NCBI RefSeq assembly: GCF_015354615.1
Contig: NZ_JACAVQ010000003.1
Span: 62,001-126,000 of the forward strand
Origin: Aliidiomarina indica
Lineage (GTDB): Bacteria > Pseudomonadota > Gammaproteobacteria > Enterobacterales > Alteromonadaceae
Direction: 5' to 3'
Length of the DNA: 64,000 nt
Shown here: positions 44,834 through 53,552 of the stretch, piece by piece
Position numbering within the stretch: the first letter of the stretch is position 1
Layout: every line of letters starts with the position of its first letter
Notes under the pieces: model-generated
Database searches by the model: none
What the model saw: only the letters and a program-made list of their open reading frames with translations
Told to the model about the DNA's origin: nothing
Translations under genes and position numbers: made by a program

Positions 44834-47800
44834 TTACTCCTCTGCGGAATGCGGTAGGCCGTGGCCCGCGACATTTTTGTACATCATGTGATACACCACA
44901 GGTACCACGAGCAATGTGAATAAAGTTGAGGCTGTAATGCCGAAGATAATGGCCCACGCTAACCCGTTGAAAATTGGATCTAAGGTAATCACGATATTTG
45001 CCAGCATGGTGGTTCCTGCAGTGAGCAATATCGGTCGCGTCCGAGCCGCTCCGGCGTCGTAAAGTGCTTCTTTCAAGGAGCACTGCGTGCGTAATCGTTG
45101 GTGAATGAACTCAATGAGAATGAGCGCATTTCGCACCACAATGCCGGCGAGCGCGATCATCCCAATCATAGCGGTAGCCGTGAATAGTGTCGGATTTGGG
45201 TAACCGGCAATATCATTTGCAAAGCGATTTAGAAACCAAAAGCCCGGCATGATGCCAATGATGGTTAAAGGGATAGACAACATCATTATGCCAGACACCG
45301 CTTTCAGGCCGGTTTGCAAGACCATCACGATATACACTCCCAAGAGTGCAACGCCATAAGCAATTCCCAGATCTCGGAATACGTCTAAGGTGATTTTCCA
45401 TTCCCCTTCACCACTCCAGACCACCTCAATATTCTCTGGGACGGACCACGCTAACCCCGCGCCATTATTGAAGTAATGGCGTCGCCATTGGGGTACATAC
45501 TGATCGGTGCTCCGATCCTGATCGACCATAACATCAGCGACCACATCGGCAGGAACGCGTCCTACGGCTTCGCCGTAAACATAGGTCACGGGCCGAAGAT
45601 TCTTATGAAAAATGGGCCGATCAACGGTGGATTCGACAAATCGCCCCAGCTCTGCCAATTGCACCAATGGCGCGGGCGCATCCACTAGCCCAGCAACCTG
45701 AAGTTCGCGGGCTACACCAGACTGTCCACGTACATAAAGAGAAAGTAAATGGTCAGGATTATCGCGACCTCCACGCGGTAGACGCACCTCAATTGGCAGC
45801 GGATTTACTTCCGTAGGTAACTGCAAAAAATCCACGGTAAGGCCTGACATTGCGGTCGCCACGGTGCGCTGAATGTCTTCCGTGGATATGCCTGATAAGG
45901 CAGCTTTTTCGCGATCTACCTCAAACCGCCAAACCCGTTGGCTTGCCGGTACCGACGTGTCAACTTCGCGGGTGGAGTCCTCTCGCGCCAAGCGTTCAGC
46001 AACCACATGCGCGGCATCTTCAAGTGCCTGATAGGGCGTCCCCGGCTGGCCATAAATTTCAGCAACCACAGTGGCGAGCACCGGCGGGCCAGGAGGCATT
46101 TGCACAATACTTAAGTGGGCTCCGGCTGAGGCTGCAATTGCCGTTAGCGCATCGCGCTCGCGCGTAACGATTTCGTTCGATTGCATCGAACGACGATGCT
46201 TATCAGCGAGCACCACGCGCACTTCGCCATGCCACGGCTCACCGCGACGGAAATAGTGGCGCACCATGCCATTAAAATCCATCGGCGAGGCTAAACCAGC
46301 GAAAGTTGCCACCGCTTCAACTTCGGGAACTTGCTGCAAGTAAGTGGCAAGGCGTTGTACAACAAGCTGCGTTTCTTCAACGGCGCGTCCCTCCGGCATA
46401 TCAATCACCAGTTGGAATTCGTTTTTGTTGTCATGGGGCAACAATTTGAGTGGTACCAGCCGCAATGCTGGTAGCGTCGCGGCAATAACAAATAGGCCAA
46501 CCACACTCCAAATAAAAAACTTACCCCGTCGCTCCGACTCAAGAAGCGGTTCAAGCAACTTGCGGTAACCTTTGTATAGCAATGTTTGGGTGGGATCGTA
46601 GATACCGTTACTGCGGGCTGCTCCCATGATCTTCCATGCAAGCCAAGGCGTGATTAAAAATGCCGTCACCGTTGAGAAAAGCACGCTTACCGGCACATTA
46701 AATGCCATCGGTGCCATATACGGACCCATCATGCCGGTGATGAAAAACATGGGCGTAAATACAATCACGATGGCTAATGTAGACATCAATAATGCGCTAC
46801 GAATCTCAACCATGGCGTTGATAATGTTTTGTTTCCGCGAATTGCCAATCTCTTGGATATGCCGCTCAATATTATCAATGGCAGCGATGGGATCATCGAC
46901 GATAAGACCCAGCGCCAGAATAAGCGCGAATAGGGTCACTCGATTAATCGTATAGCCAAATAGCAGGTCCACACCCAATGTCATGCCATAGGCAATAGGA
47001 ATTGCAATGGCCACCACTAGCGCCGCACGCCAGCTAAGAAACAAGCCAACAAATACAACGACCACCAGCACTGCCACAGCAAGACTGGTCACCAATTCCA
47101 TTACCTTTTCATCTGCGGTATCGCCGTAATTACGGATGAGAGCAATCTCAACACCTGCAGGCAAATGATGTTCTCGCAGGGAATCAAACACGTCGAGGGT
47201 ATCCGCGGCAACACGAACCGCGTTAGCCCCCCGCTGCTTGCCCACAGCAAGATATACGGACGGTAATCCCTGTTCGACTCCCTGTGGGTAATAGAAAGTG
47301 TAGTCTTGTGCCTGATTGGCGGTATCGCTTACGGTGGCAACATCGCGCAAATAGACGGGCTTTCCATTCACCACATTGATAACGACATTGCTTAATTCAC
47401 CTGCACTCTGGAAAAATGAGCCCACCTCCACCTGAATCACTTCTCCGGCCTGATGCAGTTGTCCGGTTTTTTGCTGGCGATTACTCAGCACAATGGCGCG
47501 CTGAATATCATCTATCGTGGTTTGGTGTGCAGCCAAGTTCACGCTGTTTAGTGCAATCTCAATGATCCGGGATTGGCCACCATACACAGCAACCCGATTA
47601 GTTTGTGGGACAGCCTTTAACTGCTGCGTTGCCTGTTCGGCTAAACGGCGCAACTCAAAAGCGCCCACCTGTTCTGGGCGAGTACTGTACAGCGCGGCCA
47701 CAACAATGGGCACATCGTCAATTTCAATCGGCTTCACCGCCCACTGTGTTACCGCCGTTGGAATTTCATCCTCATGGGAATAGAGCTTGTTGTAGAGCTT

Positions 47801-48121
47801 TACTAGCGAATCCTCGCGATCTTCCCCCACATAGAAACGCACCGTCACAAGGGCTTGGTCACGATTCGACTGAGAATACACATATTCTACGCCGTCGATT
47901 TGACTCACCACGCGCTCAAGGGGTTCGGTCACTTGGGTCGCGATTTGCTGCGCCGAAAGACCCGGAGCCTGCACAATAATATCAGCCATGGGTACCACGA
48001 TCTGCGGGTCTTCTTCCCGAGGCGTCAACCACAGTGCTACCGCGCCCAATAGAATCGCAAAACCAATGAAAATTGGCGGAAACGCGCTATCGAGAAACCA
48101 CCGAATGATCGAACCCTTCAT
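44834..48121 (-). CDS. RND efflux permease (HAE-type)
   Basis: 1095 residues, full-length inner-membrane RND pump. It shows the proton-relay pair in helix 4 (GLIVDDPIAAIDNIE). Two large periplasmic loops and about twelve helices are intact. The N-terminus (FLDSAFPPIFIGFAILLGAVALWLTPREEDPQI) fits the export-of-hydrophobics branch, not the metal CusA branch. GGGAG precedes the ATG. It follows a YgaP-like gene and a YgaV/BigR-type repressor, so its substrate may relate to reactive sulfur or an electrophile. That is inferred from context. Confidence 0.92.
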   Translation of the reverse strand: MKGSIIRWFLDSAFPPIFIGFAILLGAVALWLTPREEDPQIVVPMADIIVQAPGLSAQQIATQVTEPLERVVSQIDGVEYVYSQSNRDQALVTVRFYVGEDREDSLVKLYNKLYSHEDEIPTAVTQWAVKPIEIDDVPIVVAALYSTRPEQVGAFELRRLAEQATQQLKAVPQTNRVAVYGGQSRIIEIALNSVNLAAHQTTIDDIQRAIVLSNRQQKTGQLHQAGEVIQVEVGSFFQSAGELSNVVINVVNGKPVYLRDVATVSDTANQAQDYTFYYPQGVEQGLPSVYLAVGKQRGANAVRVAADTLDVFDSLREHHLPAGVEIALIRNYGDTADEKVMELVTSLAVAVLVVVVFVGLFLSWRAALVVAIAIPIAYGMTLGVDLLFGYTINRVTLFALILALGLIVDDPIAAIDNIERHIQEIGNSRKQNIINAMVEIRSALLMSTLAIVIVFTPMFFITGMMGPYMAPMAFNVPVSVLFSTVTAFLITPWLAWKIMGAARSNGIYDPTQTLLYKGYRKLLEPLLESERRGKFFIWSVVGLFVIAATLPALRLVPLKLLPHDNKNEFQLVIDMPEGRAVEETQLVVQRLATYLQQVPEVEAVATFAGLASPMDFNGMVRHYFRRGEPWHGEVRVVLADKHRRSMQSNEIVTRERDALTAIAASAGAHLSIVQMPPGPPVLATVVAEIYGQPGTPYQALEDAAHVVAERLAREDSTREVDTSVPASQRVWRFEVDREKAALSGISTEDIQRTVATAMSGLTVDFLQLPTEVNPLPIEVRLPRGGRDNPDHLLSLYVRGQSGVARELQVAGLVDAPAPLVQLAELGRFVESTVDRPIFHKNLRPVTYVYGEAVGRVPADVVADVMVDQDRSTDQYVPQWRRHYFNNGAGLAWSVPENIEVVWSGEGEWKITLDVFRDLGIAYGVALLGVYIVMVLQTGLKAVSGIMMLSIPLTIIGIMPGFWFLNRFANDIAGYPNPTLFTATAMIGMIALAGIVVRNALILIEFIHQRLRTQCSLKEALYDAGAARTRPILLTAGTTMLANIVITLDPIFNGLAWAIIFGITASTLFTLLVVPVVYHMMYKNVAGHGLPHSAEE

Positions 48122-48181
48122 GCATCTCTCCCGTGACTACGTAAGGTTAAAGGTGCATTAACAGCACTCTTTGTGCCCATG

Positions 48182-48385
48182 CTAGTGAAACGCTCGACCC
48201 GACTTTACGCCTAGCGCTTTCAAAACCTTTGCTAGCGGACAAAAACCTGTAAAAGACGCCTGCAGCAGGTTGAGGCCGACAAATGCTGTGAGAAGCATCC
48301 ACCACGCACTCACTTGCCAAGCAAGCAGTACCGACAACAACACGACTGTGCCAGCAAACGCCATTACAACCCGATCAATGTTCAT
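48182..48385 (-). CDS. YgaP-like DUF2892 membrane protein, no rhodanese domain
   Basis: 67 residues, two membrane helices. The sequence resembles the C-terminal membrane part of E. coli YgaP, with [24 protein letters not shown] and [10 protein letters not shown] in the same order. The cytoplasmic rhodanese domain of YgaP is absent. The Cys in TGFC is a candidate sulfur carrier. AAAGGAG lies upstream. It follows the repressor terminator and has its own promoter region, and the RND permease follows after 60 bases. Confidence 0.88.
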   Translation of the reverse strand: MNIDRVVMAFAGTVVLLSVLLAWQVSAWWMLLTAFVGLNLLQASFTGFCPLAKVLKALGVKSGRAFH

Positions 48386-48412
48386 ATGAGAGTCTCCTTT
48401 AAATATAGTGTA

Positions 48413-48426
48413 TTACTAATATCTAA
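48413..48426. promoter_or_regulatory. Second, imperfect operator-like site before the YgaP-like gene
   Basis: On the minus strand TTAGATATTAGTAA, sharing ATATTAGAT with the repressor's own site. One half matches exactly and the other only partly. It sits 28 bases before the ATG, overlapping the expected promoter of the pump genes. Confidence 0.45.
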
Positions 48427-48437
48427 TATATAAAGCC

Positions 48438-48468
48438 AAAAAAAAGACATAGGGTGGAAGACCCTATG
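48438..48468 (-). terminator. Intrinsic terminator after the ArsR-family gene
   Basis: Arms CATAGGGT/ACCCTATG (48448-48455 and 48461-48468) overlap the repressor stop codon. On the minus strand they are followed by TCTTTTTTTT. It separates the repressor from the pump genes. Confidence 0.85.
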
Positions 48469-48766
48469 CGCAGTAAATCGAATGCAAGGTCTCTAAGATT
48501 TGCAGTGCATGAGGGTCTTCAACCCGGTACCACACCGTCGTTCCTGTTTTGCGGTATGTCACGATCTTTTGCTCACGCAGTTTCGCTAAATGTTGCGAAA
48601 GTGACGACTGCGACAACCCTACTTTTTGCTCGAGTTCACCGACCGACATTTCACCTTTCACTAAATGACACAAAATCATTAGCCGATGACTATTTGCCAA
48701 TGATTTTAGCAAGGCTTCCGCTTGGGAAGCGTTTTTTTGCATGTCTTCAATTGAAATCGTAATCAT
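48464..48766 (-). CDS. ArsR-family repressor, YgaV/BigR/SqrR type
   Basis: 100 residues. The winged helix has the motifs KSLANSHRLMILCHLVKGEMSVGELEQKVGLSQSSLSQHLAKLREQKIV and a wing TVWYRVEDP. Cys33 (MILCHL) and Cys99 (SIYCA) occupy the places of the Cys pair that senses persulfide or oxidants in YgaV, BigR and SqrR; E. coli YgaV also has LLILCML and NVYCP. It should repress until the Cys pair is cross-linked. The start at 48766 is within 7 bases of the -10 end, so the mRNA may be leaderless. An ATG at 48742 is an alternative. Confidence 0.9.
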   Translation of the reverse strand: MITISIEDMQKNASQAEALLKSLANSHRLMILCHLVKGEMSVGELEQKVGLSQSSLSQHLAKLREQKIVTYRKTGTTVWYRVEDPHALQILETLHSIYCA

Positions 48767-48772
48767 AAGCCT

Positions 48773-48800
48773 ATTATATTAGATTTATCTAATTTATCAA
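48773..48800 (-). promoter_or_regulatory. Repressor promoter with operator in its spacer
   Basis: -35 TTGATA (48795-48800), a 16-base spacer, and a perfect -10 TATAAT (48773-48778). The spacer contains the perfect palindrome TTAGATAAATCTAA (48779-48792 on minus). A repressor bound there would block RNA polymerase, so autoregulation by the ArsR-type protein is predicted. Confidence 0.75.
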
Positions 48801-48913
48801 GTGGGTCTGATTTACAAGGTAGGCTTGGAAGAATACACCCCCTATTCGCTGTAAAACAAGCTTCAATACCGACTAAAGTACTATTTACATGTAAAGATTG
48901 TTCTTTCACTCAG

Positions 48914-49966
48914 TTAGCTTGCGCTAACCACCTGCTGACGTTGTTCATCAATACCCATGGCAAGGACGATGGGCGCTTCTTTCTGACGTTGAATAAAGTC
49001 TTGTTTACTCCGTATGTTCTGCCATGAATCAGTGATTAACGCTTGTGCTACCGCTCCGCCCATAGTGCTTCCCGGCCCTGTGAGGATGATCACATCAGGC
49101 GCAAACTCCTTTACCGCAGTTAATACAGCCGTACTAAAATCGTAGGTTTCGCACACTTGATGTACCAAGGTATATTCACGCAACGCCGTTCTGTCTGTAC
49201 CTAGGGGTTGCCAAATATGTCCGCGGCCATCGATCATGGGCAGGCTCGGTGCTGTGAAAAATTCCGGGCTGAATCGCTGTAAGGCCTGCGTGCTGGCCTC
49301 GGCCATTAGAGGCGTATGAAAGGCACTGTGCCCCGACAGCACAAGCGGATATCGGTCTTGCGTTGGTGGTAGCACTGCCGCTGCATTCTGAATTGCGGCG
49401 GTGGTGCCTGCTAGCACTTGATAACCACCAAATCGAATCGATGTGTAGAGTTTTTTATTGGAATCGGTTTCTGCGAGCAAGGGCTTCATGCGCGCATCTA
49501 ATGTCGGGTCAAAGCGCCAATCATCGTCGACGTTGGGATATAACAGCTGACCGCCTAAATCGGCAGCGTTGGTGATTGACGCCATGTCGCTGACCAACTG
49601 AAATCCGCGCCTCGCATCCAACGCGCCGGCGCACGCTAAAGCAATATACCAACCCATTGAATTACCCGTCACACCGACGATATCAAAACGGTCGTGGTCG
49701 ATGGCCTGAAAATCAGCGAACGCACAGCTATAGATGAGGGGGGCCGCATTATCAGCGTGCAAGTGCAACTTGGCACTAAATTGAGCTGCTGAATCCAGTT
49801 CCTGAATCCTTGGTTGATTGTCTTGGCGAAGGTCATCAAAATCATCTAAGAGGGCTTTTTGCTTGGAATGGTAACGGCTTAAATAACCTAGCTCTGAGCG
49901 ATTATAGGTTCCGCGCCCAGGACAAATAACAAGTGCCCTTTGTTTGCTCACAGATGCCCGCGTCAT
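48914..49966 (-). CDS. FabD-like acyltransferase with altered substrate residues
   Basis: 350 residues from the ATG at 49966 (a GTG one codon earlier is equally possible). It has the acyltransferase fold of malonyl-CoA:ACP transacylases: catalytic Ser103 in GNSMG, His217 in SGHSAFHTPLM, and the N-terminal PGxG as CPGRGTYN. The Arg that holds the malonyl carboxylate in FabD (R117 in E. coli) aligns with Met128 (LVSDMAS), and GHSLGE is replaced by GNSMGW. It is therefore unlikely to prefer malonyl-CoA and may take a non-dicarboxylic acyl group. It follows the fused E1 gene by overlap (TGATG). Confidence 0.82.
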   Translation of the reverse strand: MTRASVSKQRALVICPGRGTYNRSELGYLSRYHSKQKALLDDFDDLRQDNQPRIQELDSAAQFSAKLHLHADNAAPLIYSCAFADFQAIDHDRFDIVGVTGNSMGWYIALACAGALDARRGFQLVSDMASITNAADLGGQLLYPNVDDDWRFDPTLDARMKPLLAETDSNKKLYTSIRFGGYQVLAGTTAAIQNAAAVLPPTQDRYPLVLSGHSAFHTPLMAEASTQALQRFSPEFFTAPSLPMIDGRGHIWQPLGTDRTALREYTLVHQVCETYDFSTAVLTAVKEFAPDVIILTGPGSTMGGAVAQALITDSWQNIRSKQDFIQRQKEAPIVLAMGIDEQRQQVVSAS

Positions 49967-52200
49967 CACTGTTTTCCTCTCTGGCTATCTGGCGTTGTCG
50001 GCGCTTGAATTAATTGGCGGACTGCACTCACTATTCCAGCCCGACCTGGCAGCACATGATATGCCGCCTTAGCCAGCGGTATAAAGGAATCGTCGGCGCA
50101 AATGCGCCCCAGTAGCGCTGGGCAATTTGATTCTTGTAAACGTGTCCAAAGCTCTTCAGAAACCGAGCCCGTTTCCCGACACTCATCCACAATCAATACG
50201 TGCTCGCTTTCACCAATGGCCGCGAGCAGGCTTTCCATGGGAAGTGGATGCAGCCAATTCAAATCTATCACTCGTACCGCAATGCCCGAAGCCGCCAGAT
50301 CGTGCGCGGCTTGGCGACTGAGGTAGTAACCATTGCCATAAGACACAATGCAAACCTTCGCCGACTCACCTTCTTCGACAACACTTACTTGACCAAATGC
50401 AATACGTTCCTTGGGATCTGGATAATGGAAACTCCATTTACCATCGCCCACCTCGAGTAAATCTCTCTGATTGTAAAGTGCAATTGGCTCCAAAAAGACA
50501 ACAACGCGCTTTTGTTCTTCCGCCAGACGAATAGATTCCCTTAATAAACGCGCGGCACTTGCCCCATTTGACGGACATACCAAAATAACGCCAGGCAGAT
50601 CCCGAAATACCGCAAAGCTATTATCATTATGAAAGTGACCACCAAAGCCGCGTTGATAAGCCAACCCGGCGATACGAATCACCATCGGATTAGAAAACTG
50701 ACCTGCACTGAAGAACGACAAGGTAGCCGCTTCACCGCGGATCTGATCTTCGGCATTGTGAACATAGGCGAGGAATTGAATTTCCGGAATCGGAATAAAT
50801 CCATTATGGGCACAGCCGATTGCCATGCCCAGAATACTTTGCTCGTCTAACAGCGTGTTAATAACGCGGCTCGGTCCAAACTGTTGGATTAACCGGCTCG
50901 TTACACCGTACACGCCCCCTTTTTTGCCAATATCCTCTCCCATCATGACGGTATTGGGATATTGCCCCATAATATCGAGCAACGCCCAATTAAGGAGTTT
51001 ATTCAGGCTTTGTGGCTTGCCTAGGTTATGTTTTTCATGAGCAAACAACGCGGTTCGCGTTTCTTTGCTGAGCGCTGGAGGCCCTTCCGAATGAGGATAT
51101 TCGGGGGCAATTGACGCCATCACCGCTTCTGCGTTTGCCAACTTCGGACGTTGCGTCGCCTGTTTACCAACGGCGCGAACACGTTCAAACAAGGCACACA
51201 GGTACTCCCGCATTTGCTCTTGGCTGGCAATGCCATAGGCTTCAAGTAAAGCGAGACTGTTGCGTAAGGGATCATTGAGTTCGTTATGGGCAATTTGTTC
51301 TTTGCTTAAATAGGTCATTTCCGCATCGGAGCCAGCATGTCCGTATAAGCGAACGCATTTCATGTGTAAAAACACTGGCTGCTTGCGTTTGCGAGCAATC
51401 CGCTCGGCTTCTCGAGCAGCCCGATACACGTCCAACAGGTTACGCCCGTCGCAGCTTAAATAATGGAGCCCGGGCCGATGCTTGAAGCCTGCTTCAATCC
51501 ACCCATAAGGCGTCCGTGTACTAATGCCAATGCCATTATCTTCACACAGAAAAATAATCGGCATAGGAACATTCTGGTAGGCCGCCCAACAGGTGGCATT
51601 AATGGCGCCTTGAGCAGTGCTATGATTTGCAGATGCATCACCAAAACTGCACACCACCAAACTATCCGTGGGTACTTCCCCGCGGTGTTGTAATCGCTTG
51701 GCAAGGCCAATACTGTGCGCCATCCCCGCCGCTTTCGGCAGGTGCGATGCAATAGTGCTGGTTTGTGGGGGCACCATAATAGCTTTACTGCCAAGTACTT
51801 TATGGCGCCCTTGGCTAATAGGGTCATCTTCGCTCGCGGCAAAGCTGAGTAACATGTCATAGATCGGCGTTGTGCCCGGTACTTGTTTTTGTCGTTGGAT
51901 AAAAAACGCGCCGGATCGATAGTGTAAAAACGCCATATCCGTGGGTCGTAGGGCTGCGGCCACGGCGGTGTTACCCTCATGACCGGCAGAACCGATGGTG
52001 TAAAAACTTTCACCCGCCGCTTGCAGCTCCCGGCTATGCAAATCCAACACGCGACTTGTCAGCTGGGTATCCACCCAAGCAAATAAATCCGCAGCCGTCA
52101 GTCCTAATCGTGTCAGGTCTGGTAAATGCTCGGGTGCGGGTAGCGGCGCATCAAAAAGCGATGCAAGTAACCGATCTTGCAACGGATAATCTTGACTCAT
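49966..52200 (-). CDS. Fused 2-oxoacid dehydrogenase E1 (alpha-beta), branched-chain type
   Basis: 744 residues, with the alpha (about 1-370) and beta (about 390-744) chains of a thiamin-diphosphate E1 in one polypeptide. The TDP motif is FGDASANHSTAQGAINATCWAAYQN to EDN (187-222). The beta half shows GEDIGKKGGVYGVT and LLDEQSILGMAIG. This is the branched-chain 2-oxoacid dehydrogenase family. No E2 or E3 gene lies in the window, so it must use subunits encoded elsewhere. It sits between gcdH (6 bases upstream) and a FabD-like gene. 2-oxoadipate is another possible substrate, feeding glutaryl-CoA. Confidence 0.88.
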   Translation of the reverse strand: MSQDYPLQDRLLASLFDAPLPAPEHLPDLTRLGLTAADLFAWVDTQLTSRVLDLHSRELQAAGESFYTIGSAGHEGNTAVAAALRPTDMAFLHYRSGAFFIQRQKQVPGTTPIYDMLLSFAASEDDPISQGRHKVLGSKAIMVPPQTSTIASHLPKAAGMAHSIGLAKRLQHRGEVPTDSLVVCSFGDASANHSTAQGAINATCWAAYQNVPMPIIFLCEDNGIGISTRTPYGWIEAGFKHRPGLHYLSCDGRNLLDVYRAAREAERIARKRKQPVFLHMKCVRLYGHAGSDAEMTYLSKEQIAHNELNDPLRNSLALLEAYGIASQEQMREYLCALFERVRAVGKQATQRPKLANAEAVMASIAPEYPHSEGPPALSKETRTALFAHEKHNLGKPQSLNKLLNWALLDIMGQYPNTVMMGEDIGKKGGVYGVTSRLIQQFGPSRVINTLLDEQSILGMAIGCAHNGFIPIPEIQFLAYVHNAEDQIRGEAATLSFFSAGQFSNPMVIRIAGLAYQRGFGGHFHNDNSFAVFRDLPGVILVCPSNGASAARLLRESIRLAEEQKRVVVFLEPIALYNQRDLLEVGDGKWSFHYPDPKERIAFGQVSVVEEGESAKVCIVSYGNGYYLSRQAAHDLAASGIAVRVIDLNWLHPLPMESLLAAIGESEHVLIVDECRETGSVSEELWTRLQESNCPALLGRICADDSFIPLAKAAYHVLPGRAGIVSAVRQLIQAPTTPDSQRGKQ

Positions 52201-52206
52201 CAGTGG

Positions 52207-53388
52207 TTAGCTTCCAAATGCTGCTAAACCCGTTTGCGCACGCCCTAAAATCAATGCATGCACATCGTGTGTTCCTTCGTAAGTATTCACCGCCTCAAGA
52301 TTCATGACATGCCGGATAACGTGGTATTCATCGGCAATGCCGTTACCGCCGTGCATATCGCGGGCGACCCGAGCGATGTCGAGTGCTTTGCCACAACTAT
52401 TGCGCTTGATTAAGCTAATCGTTTCCGGCGCTAAGCTTCCAGCATCTGCCATACGACCGGCTTGTAGCGCCCCGAGCAGGCCCAAGCTAATCTCCGTTTG
52501 CATATCTGCCAGTTTCTTTTGAATGAGCTGAGTCGCCGCAAGTGGCCGACCAAATTGAATGCGATCAAGTGTATATTGCCGTGCCGCATGCCAACAGAAC
52601 TCCGCAGCGCCCAAGCTACCCCATGCAATACCGTAACGCGCTTTGTTTAAGCAGCTAAACGGGCCTTTTAAACCTTTCACTTCAGGGAACATGTTTTCCG
52701 ATGGTACAAACACGTTATCCATAACAATTTCACCCGTAATGGACGCGCGCAAACTAAATTTCCCTTCAATTTTTGGTGCGCTTAAACCTTTCATGTCTTT
52801 GTCCAAGACAAACCCGCGAATTTCACCATCGAGTTTCCCCCACACCACAAACACGTCGGCAATCGGGCTATTGGTAATCCACATTTTTGAGCCCGTCAGT
52901 TGGTAGCCGCCGTCAACTTTCACTGCTCGAGTTTTCATACTCGCTGGATCTGAACCTGCGTCTGGTTCGGTGAGACCAAAACAACCCACCCATTCGCCTG
53001 ACGCCAGCTTAGGCAAATACTTCTCCCGCAATGCATCGGTGCCAAACTCATAAATGGGATACATCACTAAAGAGCTCTGTACGCTCATGGCACTTCGATA
53101 GCCGGAGTCAACACGCTCCACTTCTCGGGCAATTAAGCCATAGCACACATGATTCACGCCAGCGCCACCGTAATTTTCTGGAATGGTAGCCCCAAGTAAG
53201 CCCATCTCGCCCATTTCGTTTAAAATCGCTCGATCAAAATGTTCTTCTCTATTTGCCATGAGCACTCTTGGCATTAGTTTTTCCTGACAATAGGCATGGG
53301 CGCTGTCGCGTATCATGCGTTCTTCATCAGTGAGCATTGAATCCATCAGGAAAGGGTCTTCCCAACTAAAAGCGGCGCGGCTACTCAT
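52207..53388 (-). CDS. gcdH: Glutaryl-CoA dehydrogenase
   Basis: 393 residues from the ATG at 53388 (GGAG 8 bases upstream); the longer frame has no support. It is an acyl-CoA dehydrogenase of the GCDH clade. The catalytic base is Glu371 in NTYEGTHD, and Arg98 ([16 protein letters not shown]) is the Arg that binds the glutaryl carboxylate. [21 protein letters not shown] and DPASMKTRA for FAD are intact. It turns glutaryl-CoA into crotonyl-CoA in lysine and tryptophan breakdown. An inverted repeat GTTGT/ACAAC (53457-53470) upstream may be an operator. Confidence 0.93.
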   Translation of the reverse strand: MSSRAAFSWEDPFLMDSMLTDEERMIRDSAHAYCQEKLMPRVLMANREEHFDRAILNEMGEMGLLGATIPENYGGAGVNHVCYGLIAREVERVDSGYRSAMSVQSSLVMYPIYEFGTDALREKYLPKLASGEWVGCFGLTEPDAGSDPASMKTRAVKVDGGYQLTGSKMWITNSPIADVFVVWGKLDGEIRGFVLDKDMKGLSAPKIEGKFSLRASITGEIVMDNVFVPSENMFPEVKGLKGPFSCLNKARYGIAWGSLGAAEFCWHAARQYTLDRIQFGRPLAATQLIQKKLADMQTEISLGLLGALQAGRMADAGSLAPETISLIKRNSCGKALDIARVARDMHGGNGIADEYHVIRHVMNLEAVNTYEGTHDVHALILGRAQTGLAAFGS

Positions 53389-53483
53389 GCATTTTTCTCC
53401 AGCTTCGTTTGGATAATAAGGTGAACGTAAGGGTAGGTGTGGGCAAACACACGCAAGTTGTTTGTACAACGTACTATATGCAC

Positions 53484-53524
53484 TGGTTAAAAAAAATACC
53501 CCAGAGGGGAAATCTGGGGTATTT
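53484..53524 (-). terminator. Intrinsic terminator after the 237-residue protein gene
   Basis: 12-base arms (53494-53505 and 53513-53524) with a 7-base loop; on the minus strand a run of eight T follows. It stops transcripts of 53553-54266 before the gcdH promoter. Confidence 0.88.
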
Positions 53525-53552
53525 CTTACTGATAAGACCAACCGTTAACGAC

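Noticed and set aside
48884-48895. Palindrome TTTACATGTAAA between the repressor and FabD-like genes
   Set aside because: Perfect 12 bases, but it lies downstream of the FabD-like gene and 118 bases upstream of the repressor start, with no promoter next to it.
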